Source: an uncultured archaeon
Lineage (GTDB): Archaea; Nanobdellota; Nanobdellia; Pacearchaeales; GW2011-AR1
NCBI GenBank assembly: GCA_902385625.1
Contig: CABMGE010000024.1
Coordinates: forward strand, 1 to 64,000
Direction: 5' to 3'
Length of the DNA: 64,000 nt
The position numbers were made by a program, and so were the translations under genes. This document shows, one piece after another, positions 8,882 through 17,978 of the stretch. A model generated the notes under the pieces. It had not been told where the DNA came from. It saw nothing but the letters and a program-made list of their open reading frames with translations, and did no database searches. The stretch's first letter is position 1, and each line of letters opens with the position of its first letter.

Positions 8882-10692
8882 TCTTCTTCTACCTCCCAAA
8901 CTTTTAATCCCTCAAAATCAAAACTAAAATCAAGGGATTTTCCCCCTCTTTGCGCCAAAACCTCGCTGATTTTATGTTCGTGATCAGGTTTGCAATAAAT
9001 AAGTAAATGCCCACCACCACCAGCACCCATTAACTTAATCCATACTGCACCATTTGCAATTGCTTCTTCAACTAAAGCATCAATGTAAATATTTGTAATA
9101 GATGAATTGAATTTCTTTTTCTTCTCCCAACCCTCAAGCATGAGTTCACCAAACCTTTTAAGATTCCCCCTTCTTAAATTAAATTCCATTTGAATTGCAG
9201 TATCCTTGATATCATGTAAATTATTAATTTTTTCAGAATCTTGAAATAATCCTCGGTCTGACTCTTCCTTATGGACTTCACCAGAAGATTTTCCTCTCCT
9301 TCCAGAAAATACTATCAAAAGATTTTTTTCAAGTTCCAAAATATAGTCGCGATGAGCATCAACAGGATTTATTCTTACATTATTACCGCCTTTAAACTCT
9401 AAAAGATTAATTCCTCCAAAAGCAGCAGCATACTGATCTTGTCTTCCACCTTTGTTATTCATCCTGTTCTCTTCTATTTTAAATGCAGTTTCTGCAATTT
9501 CATGTCTAGTTAGTCTATCTTTTTTTCTTAACTGATTCAAAACCCCAATTACTGAAACACAAAGAGATGCACTTGCTCCAAGACCTGAATGGGGCGGAAC
9601 CTCGCTCCTAATATATAAATCAAAACCAAAGCCAGGTTGCATTTCTAAAATAACTGCTTTGATAATATCAAGAGGATCTGATTGAAGTTTAATTTCATTT
9701 AAATTTTCAAAACTTTGACTGTAGGTTTCAAATCCTCCATGAAAAGTTATAATATCTGATTTTATATTTATTTTTTTATCATCCCGAAGTTTAAGTGTTG
9801 AATAAACATATCGATTAATAGTTGCACTGATGCACATGCCTCCATGATTTTCATCATAAGGAAAAATATCAGTACCTCCTCCGCCAAAGGTTATTCTTAT
9901 AGGCGCTCTACTTCGGACTATTTTTTGTCGCCTGCATATACTAGGAAGAATAAGTCCGTCTTTAATATCTTTTTTAAATTCACCCCAGTCTCTTTCATCA
10001 GCAATATCAAGCATATAGCCCCTATGCAAAAATCCTTTCATTTTCCCAAGAATCTTTGGAAACACCTCTTGCTCAAGAGAAACTTTTATAGAACCGGGAA
10101 TATAATCGAGTATCTCTTTTTCCAAAACATATATACCTCCATTTACAAAAGGCCGGTGGGTTGATTTCAAATGATTCGCATGTTGCTCAGTCTCTCTTTT
10201 ATGAAATCCAGTTATATCTAAATTATTAAGTTCAACTAATTCCTGAGTTTTTGCATGAGTTGCTTCTGCCACAACCATGGTAAAAGGAGAATCATGACTA
10301 TTATGAAACTTTAAAAGTTCATCAATATCTATGTCTACGAAAGTATCTCCATTCATTGCAAGAAAAGTTCCATTAATTAAAGGCTCTGCATTTTTTATTG
10401 AACCAGCAGTTCCAAGAAGTTCATTTCTTTCATAAGAATAAGTAATACTAACTCCAAATCTTTTTCCATCACCAAAATATTCTTCAACAACATGCCCTAA
10501 GTGCCCTACTGAAAATATAAAATCAGTTATACCATATTTTTTCAGGCTTTCTATTTTAAACTCTAAAAAAGGCCTTCCATCAATTTCAACCATGGGCTTT
10601 GGAACGAGTTTTGTTACAGGGCGAAGCCTTGTTCCAAGGCCTCCAACTAAGATTAATGCCTGGTATTTCTTGCCATTTTCAGTCTCTTTCAT
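8878..10692 (-). CDS. fused sugar-1-phosphate nucleotidyltransferase (HddC-like) and GHMP kinase (HddA-like)
   Basis: N-terminus ALILVGGLGTRLRPVTKLVPKPMVEIDGRPF; C-terminus GHMP motifs HSGLGASASL and MGAGGGGHLL. Confidence 0.83.
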   Translation of the reverse strand: MKETENGKKYQALILVGGLGTRLRPVTKLVPKPMVEIDGRPFLEFKIESLKKYGITDFIFSVGHLGHVVEEYFGDGKRFGVSITYSYERNELLGTAGSIKNAEPLINGTFLAMNGDTFVDIDIDELLKFHNSHDSPFTMVVAEATHAKTQELVELNNLDITGFHKRETEQHANHLKSTHRPFVNGGIYVLEKEILDYIPGSIKVSLEQEVFPKILGKMKGFLHRGYMLDIADERDWGEFKKDIKDGLILPSICRRQKIVRSRAPIRITFGGGGTDIFPYDENHGGMCISATINRYVYSTLKLRDDKKINIKSDIITFHGGFETYSQSFENLNEIKLQSDPLDIIKAVILEMQPGFGFDLYIRSEVPPHSGLGASASLCVSVIGVLNQLRKKDRLTRHEIAETAFKIEENRMNNKGGRQDQYAAAFGGINLLEFKGGNNVRINPVDAHRDYILELEKNLLIVFSGRRGKSSGEVHKEESDRGLFQDSEKINNLHDIKDTAIQMEFNLRRGNLKRFGELMLEGWEKKKKFNSSITNIYIDALVEEAIANGAVWIKLMGAGGGGHLLIYCKPDHEHKISEVLAQRGGKSLDFSFDFEGLKVWEVEEE

Positions 10693-10771
10693 ATTATACA
10701 GGGATAATCCTTTTTCTTTTAAAGTTTATGAATCTGTAGTAGCTATTTCAATTTTAACCTTGAAAACAGGG

Positions 10772-11302
10772 TTAAACCTGATTTACTATGAAACTTGCAG
10801 CTTCATATAAATCCTCAACCAATAATATACCTGAATCTACTGGATTTTGAATGTATTTGGAGCGAATTAAAATTTTTTTGCAAGGACTGTTTTTTCCAAT
10901 TTCAAGGTCAGTCAGTTTATCTCCAATAATCCAGCTTTGTGCCTCATCAATATTAAAATCAGAAACCGCACTATCAAACATCAAGGATTTGGGTTTCCTG
11001 CAATTGCAATTTTCATCAGGATGATGTGGACAGAAATAAACTCCGCTAATTTTTATTCCATTTTCATCAAACTTATCCAACATCCAGTTATTAAGTGTAA
11101 AAAAATCCTCCAGATCATAATAACCTCTGGAAATTCCAGACTGATTTGTGATGATAATAAATAAATATCCCTTGGAAGATAACATTTTCAAAGATTCAAA
11201 TACTCTTGGAAGAAAAACAAAATCATTTATTTTTCCAACATGCCCAGAGTCTAGATTTATTACTCCATCCCGGTCTAAAAATATTGCCTTAATCTTATCC
11301 AT
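10772..11302 (-). CDS. HAD-family D-glycero-D-manno-heptose bisphosphate phosphatase-like (GmhB-like)
   Basis: FLDRDGVIN, ITNQSGISRG, CPHHPDENCNCRKPKS (zinc loop), IGDKLTDLE. Confidence 0.8.
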   Translation of the reverse strand: MDKIKAIFLDRDGVINLDSGHVGKINDFVFLPRVFESLKMLSSKGYLFIIITNQSGISRGYYDLEDFFTLNNWMLDKFDENGIKISGVYFCPHHPDENCNCRKPKSLMFDSAVSDFNIDEAQSWIIGDKLTDLEIGKNSPCKKILIRSKYIQNPVDSGILLVEDLYEAASFIVNQV

Positions 11303-11395
11303 TTTAGTTAAAATCAGATGAATATTTCTATTCGAGTCCCTTTATAAATTTTAAGAATCTCTGGAATCTATATAAAAACAGTTAATTTAAGGGTT

Positions 11396-11683
11396 TTAGA
11401 AATAATCCAGATCAATTCTATCAATTAGTTCAAATCTATTGTCTTTAGGCCCCTTATGAAAACGTTTTTTATTAAATTTTCCATCTATTAAATCAGATAA
11501 AATTACAAAATCATCCCAAGTAAAACTAAGTTCAGGATTCGAAACCCAGTTTCCAATAATACTGAGAGCCCCCACTTTATTCTCATCAGTATAAGAAATA
11601 ATATATTTTTCAGTCACTTTATCAAGAACAATCCGATTAAACTCGCTTTCTTCATGCAGATAATCCTGAAATCTATTAATCAT
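11396..11683 (-). CDS. hypothetical protein
   Basis: 95 aa ORF, no recognised family. Confidence 0.5.
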   Translation of the reverse strand: MINRFQDYLHEESEFNRIVLDKVTEKYIISYTDENKVGALSIIGNWVSNPELSFTWDDFVILSDLIDGKFNKKRFHKGPKDNRFELIDRIDLDYF

Positions 11684-11727
11684 ATTAGAAAATATTAAAT
11701 TTATCTTTCTATAAAAATAATTTGGAA

Positions 11728-12759
11728 TTATTCGCCACTATCTTGGTCATTAACTCCAGCAGCTCCAACAAAGAAAACGCACTCATTATCCGGAAGATTA
11801 GGACTATCAATCAATTTTGAAACTCTGCTTCCTTTTTTTCCGCGTCTAAGATACATCCTAAAAGTTGAAGCATGACCTACAATATTTCCCCCAATAGCAG
11901 TTGTTGGATCTCCAAACATCATTGCAGGATTTGCCATTACCTGATTTGTAACATAAACTGCAAGGTTAAACTGTTCAGCCATTTTCATTAAATTATGCAA
12001 ATATCGATTTAATTTTTGCTGACGATCTGCAAGCATACCTCTTCCGGAAAATTCAGCCCTAAAATGAGCAGTTAAAGAATCCACTACAACAAGCCTCACA
12101 GGTTCTCCATTCTTAATAAGCTCTCCAACCTTGTCAATAAGAAGTATTTGATGATCAGAATTAAATGCTCTTGCAACTAAAATATTTTTAAGAACACTTT
12201 CAGGGTTAGCTCCCTTTGCTTCTGCAATTTGTCGTATTCTTTCAGGCCTAAATGTACCTTCAGTATCAATATAAACTGCTTTTCCTTCTGCTCCTCCTTT
12301 TTCAAGTGGCAATTGGCAATTAACAGCAAGAGAAAGCCCTAGTTGAGTCTTCCCGCTTCCATAACTTCCAAATGCCTCTGTAATTGCTTTTGTTTCAACA
12401 CCCCTTCCACCCAAAAGATTGTCGAGTTCTCGACTTCCAGTAGTAATATGAAAAATTTCTTCTCTTTTTTCTGCAAATTCCAGTCCATCTTGAAAACCAA
12501 GATCCATCATCTTCCTTGCAGCCTGAATTGCTTTTCTGGCAACAGCCTCTCCAAGCCCTGCAAGTTCAGATAATTCTTTAGGCCCAAGAACAGCAATGCC
12601 CATTAAATCAAAAATTCCAGCTGCTTCAAGTTTTTCAACAGCAGCAGGACCTATGCCCGGAAGATCAGCGATTTTCATTTCTTCTTTTTCTTCCTTTTTC
12701 TTCTTTTTCTTTGAAGGTTCGCATTCCTCTTTTTCTTTTTCCTTCTCTTTTTCTACCAT
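11728..12759 (-). CDS. radA: DNA repair and recombination protein RadA
   Basis: HhH N-domain (IADLPGIGPAAVEKLEAAGI), Walker A GSYGSGKTQ, VVVDSLTAHFRAEF, TNQV; Lys/Glu-rich N-terminal extension. Confidence 0.93.
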   Translation of the reverse strand: MVEKEKEKEKEECEPSKKKKKKEEKEEMKIADLPGIGPAAVEKLEAAGIFDLMGIAVLGPKELSELAGLGEAVARKAIQAARKMMDLGFQDGLEFAEKREEIFHITTGSRELDNLLGGRGVETKAITEAFGSYGSGKTQLGLSLAVNCQLPLEKGGAEGKAVYIDTEGTFRPERIRQIAEAKGANPESVLKNILVARAFNSDHQILLIDKVGELIKNGEPVRLVVVDSLTAHFRAEFSGRGMLADRQQKLNRYLHNLMKMAEQFNLAVYVTNQVMANPAMMFGDPTTAIGGNIVGHASTFRMYLRRGKKGSRVSKLIDSPNLPDNECVFFVGAAGVNDQDSGE

Positions 12760-12864
12760 TCCAGATTAAAATGGTTTTAATTTATAAGTATTACCTAACT
12801 CTGATCATATATGTTAAAATACATGGATAAAAAAATCAAATGCAAAAAAACTAACTATTCAGAC

Positions 12865-13131
12865 TTATAGTCCATAACTGTCTGAGAAAATCTTAATCTT
12901 ATTAAACTCCAAAAGAAACTCATTTCCCTTAAGAGTTATTTTAAACATCCTTTTTTCATCAACAATTGTTTGCTCTGCAAGATTATTTTTTAAAAGATAT
13001 TCTATATAAGGTTTAATACTATTATTGGATAAATTTGCCTTATAGATTAAGTGAGTAATCTTCACTTGTTTATTTTTTTGCAGCACTTCAAGTAAATCCC
13101 TTATTACCTCTAGTCTTGTTCGTTTTTTCAT
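12865..13131 (-). CDS. small winged-helix transcriptional regulator
   Basis: 88 aa, pattern of archaeal wHTH (I..LL..L......T.L.YKANLS......YI..L...NL......). Confidence 0.6.
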   Translation of the reverse strand: MKKRTRLEVIRDLLEVLQKNKQVKITHLIYKANLSNNSIKPYIEYLLKNNLAEQTIVDEKRMFKITLKGNEFLLEFNKIKIFSDSYGL

Positions 13132-13142
13132 TTTCTAAAGTT

Positions 13143-13886
13143 TTACCTCTTAGAGCGAGGAGTTGAAGATCTTCGAGTTTCATTTTGAAAAGATTTTATA
13201 TTTTTTGTTTTACTTTCCCTTTTCAGTTTAATTTGATTTACGAGTAAGCAAAGGAAGCTTATTAGTAGTAATATCTCTCCGATTAGATAAAACAATGAAT
13301 GCATCTCTGAAAAAACAAAAAACAAGTGGCTTACAAGAATTATCAAGAATGCAACAAACACCAAAAGCGAATTTGTAGATTTTATCTTTTCATGATTTTC
13401 ATAAAAATGATTTGCCAAAAATAATAGTATAAAAACAAGAGTTATATGGAATATAAAGTTAAAATAAATACTTAGGATAATTGCTACAATGCAAAAATAA
13501 GAAAACAAAAATATTTTTTCTTTATCTTTTGTTCGAGTTATAATAAAAAATAAAACAAGAAATCCAATTAGATAAAAAGCTTTGTATAAAATAAAACTGG
13601 AAAAATTTAGGAGTTCCATATATTCAAATTGATGCCAAACAACAAAAATAAAATCAGCATTTTGTATAGTCATTTTATGAACTATAGTAAGATTTGAGAG
13701 TATTTTAAAAATAAAAGAAATGGCAATTGATAAGAATGCAAATGAGAAAAACCTGAATTGTTTATACCTTATAAGATTGTAAACTTTATTGCTATAATAA
13801 GCAATTATAATAGAGACAATTATAATCAAAAATTCAACAGCTGAATCAATTCCATAAAAGTTTCCAAGAGACAAAGCAACAGACAT
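13143..13886 (-). CDS. polytopic membrane protein (about 7 TM)
   Basis: 247 aa, alternating hydrophobic segments; directly upstream of the wHTH gene in the same orientation. Confidence 0.6.
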   Translation of the reverse strand: MSVALSLGNFYGIDSAVEFLIIIVSIIIAYYSNKVYNLIRYKQFRFFSFAFLSIAISFIFKILSNLTIVHKMTIQNADFIFVVWHQFEYMELLNFSSFILYKAFYLIGFLVLFFIITRTKDKEKIFLFSYFCIVAIILSIYFNFIFHITLVFILLFLANHFYENHEKIKSTNSLLVFVAFLIILVSHLFFVFSEMHSLFYLIGEILLLISFLCLLVNQIKLKRESKTKNIKSFQNETRRSSTPRSKR

Positions 13887-14028
13887 ACACTATATTATTC
13901 ATCCGTATTTATAAGCATTGTGAATTTCGGTTCTGTAAAAAAGCTTCACAACTGCTTTATAAAAGACCATCTTAAGAATTCTAATGCGACAAGATAGATC
14001 GCAAAAATAAACTTTTATGGAGGTAAAA

Positions 14029-14202
14029 ATGAAAAAACAATACAGCCAACCCTTTGAAAAAGAAGAACTTGAAATACTGACTGAAGAGCTTAATTTAGAT
14101 CCAAGAGAAATGTATGTGCTTGGATTTTTAAAAGGCTTTGATAGAAAAACCCTCAAGGAATGGAATAAAAAGGGATTAATGGATTTTTCAGTATTGATCT
14201 AA
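14029..14202 (+). CDS. small hypothetical protein
   Basis: 57 aa MKKQYSQPFEKEELEILTEELNLDPREMYVLGFLKGFDRKTLKEWNKKGLMDFSVLI; ATG at 14029 preceded by TGGAGGTAAAA. Confidence 0.55.
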   Translation: MKKQYSQPFEKEELEILTEELNLDPREMYVLGFLKGFDRKTLKEWNKKGLMDFSVLI

Positions 14203-14226
14203 TCCCATTTATAACAAAAGTAAAGA

Positions 14227-15156
14227 TTACTTTTCAAGTTCAGCGATTAGCTTGTCAAGATTAACTTCCTCTATATCTGAAACAATAAACTCATTGTTAT
14301 TGTATAATGCATTCTTCCTTACCTGTCCAGTGATTATAACTTCTTTGCCCAAAAGATCTTTTTTCTTTACTGCAAAAAGTTCAGGCTCTAATTCTTCAGA
14401 ACTCATTAGTTTGTTTATTTGATCTGAAAACATGACTGCACGAATAGAGTCGCTTCCATCGTCAATAACAAAATTAAGTAAAGCTCTTTTTTCAACTACA
14501 ACTTTTCCATGAGTCAAACATTCTCCAGACTCGCTTGCCTTCTTCTTGCATGCAGGGCATACATAAAAAAACCTTGGCTCAAACATCTGGACAATAAATG
14601 CCCTGGTAGAAGTGTTATCATTTGCATTAAATTGATTTATTGACTTTTTAACAATAGGTTTATCAGTAATTACTTTATCAATAGACCTATCCGAAATTTT
14701 AATCTCAGAAAATGAAGTCAGATGCAGTTCACCATTTCTAAGAGTTGCATTTGCAATTTCAATAACGCTCTCTTTAAGTATTTGGCCTTTTTCAATCAAG
14801 TCAATATGATTCTCATCCCAAAGAACTGTCCTTATATTGCTTGTTTCATCGGCAAGAACAAAACTTCCAATTCTTCCACTTCTTCCATTCTTATTATACT
14901 CCCTTATAGGAAATAAATTTATTACCTTTCCAATAAGATTTATTTTTTTCATTCCAGGAGCTATTTGTGAAATCTTCATGGTCTGACGGTCAAAACTAAC
15001 ATTAAGCTCTGCTGCTACAATCTGCGCTGCTCCAGCTTTACTTATAAGTCCTGCAAGCTTTGCTTGTTTAGCCTCGATCTTCCTTTCAATTTCTTCTTTA
15101 GGAACTCCTGATTTTTCAGAAATAAATCCAACTAACTGATCACAATTTTCATCCAT
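14227..15156 (-). CDS. replication protein A-like single-strand DNA-binding protein (OB folds plus zinc finger)
   Basis: OB-fold patterns (INLIGKVINLFPIREYNKNGRSGRIGSFVLADETSNIRTVLWD) and CPACKKKASESGEC zinc motif. Confidence 0.82.
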   Translation of the reverse strand: MDENCDQLVGFISEKSGVPKEEIERKIEAKQAKLAGLISKAGAAQIVAAELNVSFDRQTMKISQIAPGMKKINLIGKVINLFPIREYNKNGRSGRIGSFVLADETSNIRTVLWDENHIDLIEKGQILKESVIEIANATLRNGELHLTSFSEIKISDRSIDKVITDKPIVKKSINQFNANDNTSTRAFIVQMFEPRFFYVCPACKKKASESGECLTHGKVVVEKRALLNFVIDDGSDSIRAVMFSDQINKLMSSEELEPELFAVKKKDLLGKEVIITGQVRKNALYNNNEFIVSDIEEVNLDKLIAELEK

Positions 15157-15290
15157 CTTGTTAAGTTTTTATTTGTCAAGTCTCCCCTTTAATAATTAAT
15201 AAACCAACGTCTTTATAAGAATTATGGTTTGAAAAAGCAACAAATAAACCAAAGGTAAACTTTATAAAGCAAACATCCAAAATATCTTAC

Positions 15291-15563
15291 ATGGCACTCG
15301 CATTAATTAAAGTAAAAATAATGCCTGAATCTCCAAGTACAGATCTTGATGCAATAGAAAAGAAATCAAAGGAAATTTTGGAGAAAAAAGGCAGCAAAAG
15401 TATAAGGTTTGAAAGAGAACCAATTGCATTTGGCCTAATTGCAGTAATAGTTGGATTTTCCTGGGATGATAATGAATCAAACGATGAAGTTTTAGAGGAC
15501 CTCGGAAAAATAGAAAATGTTTCTTCTGCAGAAGTAATAGATTATAGAAGAGCTATTGGATAA
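15291..15563 (+). CDS. elongation factor 1-beta
   Basis: VKIMPESPSTDLDAIEKKSKE...REPIAFGLIAVIVGFSWDDNESNDEVLEDL. Confidence 0.88.
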   Translation: MALALIKVKIMPESPSTDLDAIEKKSKEILEKKGSKSIRFEREPIAFGLIAVIVGFSWDDNESNDEVLEDLGKIENVSSAEVIDYRRAIG

Positions 15564-15578
15564 AATAGAATAATTTAA

Positions 15579-15878
15579 TCAAATCTCAAATTTCTTTTCA
15601 AAGGCATTTGCCCATTCATATTCTCCTCTTTTCATACCTTCTTTATGGACTAATCTTAAAATAGATCTCTTAAAGTCCAGAAATGAAATATCATCAAGTT
15701 TGTTCTGTTTCACAAGGTTCTTTACATTCATTAATAATTCATCCAATTTTTCTTCAATCTGAACCATAAGATATTGATAATTATAAGAATTAGCAATCTT
15801 AACCTCAAGCATTATTTCAAAATCTTTTTCAAATTGATCAAGTTTATCAAGAATCAATTTTTCATTTAACATAAGCAA
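15579..15878 (-). CDS. hypothetical protein
   Basis: 99 aa helical ORF. Confidence 0.5.
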   Translation of the reverse strand: MLMLNEKLILDKLDQFEKDFEIMLEVKIANSYNYQYLMVQIEEKLDELLMNVKNLVKQNKLDDISFLDFKRSILRLVHKEGMKRGEYEWANAFEKKFEI

Positions 15879-16017
15879 CTCACCTAAACAGCATACTTAA
15901 ATCTTCTTAAGGGATTTATGAGCTTATGAGTAGTGAAATAACCAAAGAACTTTTTCTAGAGTAAAAAAATGAACTCCGGATAATTAAATTTATAACCTCT
16001 CCTAGACTTAAGAAAAT

Positions 16018-16680
16018 ATGCCATTAACACCTGAGCAAGCAGAAAGAATCAAAAAAAACTTAATAGAACAGTTAGAAAAGTCTGATCAACCAAACAAAGA
16101 GAAAATAATTGAATATGTAAAGGGTTTAAATGAAGCAGAGTTTGAAGAGTTCTTAAAACAAAACAAAATACAAATTCAAGGAGAAGAGGGTTCTGAAACA
16201 ATTGCAACAGAACCAACCGAACAAAAATGTATTTTTTGTTCAATAGTAAACAATGAAATGCCTTCATATAAAATAGCCCAAACAAAAAAGGCAATTGCAG
16301 TACTTGATATTAATCCACTTTCAAAAGGTCATACAATGGTTATCCCAACAGCCCATGTTCCTGTTGAAAAGTTGCCAAAAGCAGCCCTTTCTTTATCTCA
16401 AAAAATAGCAAAAAAAATAAAAAAGAAGTTTAAACCAGATGACATTAAAATAGAAACTTCAAGTCTAATGGGCCATGCAATGGTAAATGTAATTCCATTA
16501 TACAAAGATGTGCAACTTAAAAAATCAAAGGCAAGTGAAGAAGATTTAAAAAAAATTCAGATAAAATTAGAAGCCAAAAAAAGAGCTTCAAGAGCAAAAC
16601 CTGAAGAAGCAAAAACTCAGGCAGAAGAAAAAGACGAATTATCCAAACTTCCAAAAGTTTCCTTCAGAATTCCAAGGTAA
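16018..16680 (+). CDS. HIT-domain protein with altered active-site motif
   Basis: CIFCSIVNNEMPSYKIAQTKKAIAVLDINPLSKGHTMVIPTAH typical of HIT; HxHxH replaced by HAMVN. Confidence 0.75.
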   Translation: MPLTPEQAERIKKNLIEQLEKSDQPNKEKIIEYVKGLNEAEFEEFLKQNKIQIQGEEGSETIATEPTEQKCIFCSIVNNEMPSYKIAQTKKAIAVLDINPLSKGHTMVIPTAHVPVEKLPKAALSLSQKIAKKIKKKFKPDDIKIETSSLMGHAMVNVIPLYKDVQLKKSKASEEDLKKIQIKLEAKKRASRAKPEEAKTQAEEKDELSKLPKVSFRIPR

Positions 16681-16694
16681 CTAGGCAATATAGG

Positions 16695-17543
16695 TTAAAA
16701 CCATCCTGGAATTTTATATAGAATATATATCAAAACTAAAAATCCAAATAAAAATCCCGGAGTAAATGGAACTCCTTGCTTAATAAGTATGTTTTTTCTT
16801 GAATATTTTTGTATCCATTTTAATTCTTTTTCTGAAACTCCATCCCATGTTGCTTCAATTTTTTTACCATTTATAGTTATATCGCCATATAACCAGTCCC
16901 CTTCTGTAATCTTGCTAGGAGAAAGTGAACGAATCATACAGCTCTCTTCAACAGCTTTTGCAAAAACAAATAATACTGGAAACAAAAGAATAACAAAAAA
17001 TATTGGAATGAAATACATTTTATTTAGGAAAATAACTGCAATTATCCATAAAACTGAAAAGATTAAAGATATTGCAAAAATAAGCCTATAATTTTTAAAT
17101 TGCTTTTTAAATTGCTTTTTAAATCGATTAAAATTAAAAAAAACCAAAAATAAAGACCAAATCAGTACATAAAATGCTCCGGTTATTAAAAACAATAAAA
17201 TAAAAGCTCCAAAAATCTTAAAATTAACAGCCCAATTATAACTTAAAGGAAGAATAGTTCCAAGAGCAATTAATAATTTTGCGTCTCCTCCTGCAAAAAC
17301 TCTTGAATAATAAAATACATTTCCTAGAATTAAAAAAATTACAAGTCCGATTATTCCATTTAAGATAAACCAATAATTTCCAGTATAAGTAGAAACAGCA
17401 GCGCGATAAGCAAGAGCAAATGCAATAAGGCTAAAATTCCAAAGATTATCAACTTCTCTTCTTCGAAGATCCTGCAAAACCGCTCCAATAATCCAGATTA
17501 TTGCAAGTACAATAAGAAAAATATTTTCATTATTTATAAACAT
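16695..17543 (-). CDS. archaeal prepilin peptidase (A24, PibD/FlaK-like)
   Basis: DLRRREVDN and GGDAKLLIALG motifs in a multi-TM protein. Confidence 0.85.
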   Translation of the reverse strand: MFINNENIFLIVLAIIWIIGAVLQDLRRREVDNLWNFSLIAFALAYRAAVSTYTGNYWFILNGIIGLVIFLILGNVFYYSRVFAGGDAKLLIALGTILPLSYNWAVNFKIFGAFILLFLITGAFYVLIWSLFLVFFNFNRFKKQFKKQFKNYRLIFAISLIFSVLWIIAVIFLNKMYFIPIFFVILLFPVLFVFAKAVEESCMIRSLSPSKITEGDWLYGDITINGKKIEATWDGVSEKELKWIQKYSRKNILIKQGVPFTPGFLFGFLVLIYILYKIPGWF

Positions 17544-17606
17544 TTTACACCTCTGACTAAATAATAATCAAGATAGATTATAAAGTTTCTTATATGAAAT
17601 AAACTA

Positions 17607-17747
17607 TTAATTGGTCTTACTCGAAGAATTATCTCTTTCACTTCTGTCAACAACCCTAAGTGCACCGCCACGTTTGTATCGATTATACCTAGCCTTGGCA
17701 CGTTTATCATTCTTATTCTTTCTTCGTTCATTACATCCATAATCCAT
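17607..17747 (-). CDS. small highly basic protein (46 aa)
   Basis: Own translation: MDYGCNERRKNKNDKRAKARYNRYKRGGALRVVDRSERDNSSSKTN; preceded by GGTGAATTAAAA. Favoured over track ORF 17534..17740 in another frame. Confidence 0.45.
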   Translation of the reverse strand: MDYGCNERRKNKNDKRAKARYNRYKRGGALRVVDRSERDNSSSKTN

Positions 17748-17806
17748 TTTTAATTCACCAATAAGATTAATATAAATTATTATTTAAATCTTATTAAGAA
17801 ATAGGA

Positions 17807-17835
17807 TAATTTTTTGCTGTCTGCAAAAAAATGAC
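17807..17835. repeat. dispersed intergenic motif TAATTTTTTGCTGTCTG-(C)AAAAAAATGAC (copy 1)
   Basis: Matches 20755..20780 and, more weakly, 30003..30028. Confidence 0.4.
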
Positions 17836-17939
17836 CTTTTAATCCTTTCAGACATTTAGCTATAAATATCAAGAGTAAATCTTGTTAAAAATTGTTTTTT
17901 GCTTAATTTACTTAAAGGAAAAAACAAGTATCTATAACT

Positions 17940-17961
17940 ATTTTATACGAGAGTATAAAAT
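17940..17961. terminator. 3' hairpin ATTTTATAC-GAGA-GTATAAAAT (copy 2)
   Basis: 9-bp perfect stem, 3' of minus-strand gene ending at 17979. Confidence 0.5.
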
Positions 17962-17978
17962 ATAATACCATAAAATAA

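Noticed and set aside
17534-17740. ORF-track protein MDVMNEERIRMINVPRLG...
   Set aside because: Overlaps a better small ORF (17607..17747) in another frame and the start of the prepilin peptidase; sequence looks like an out-of-frame reading.
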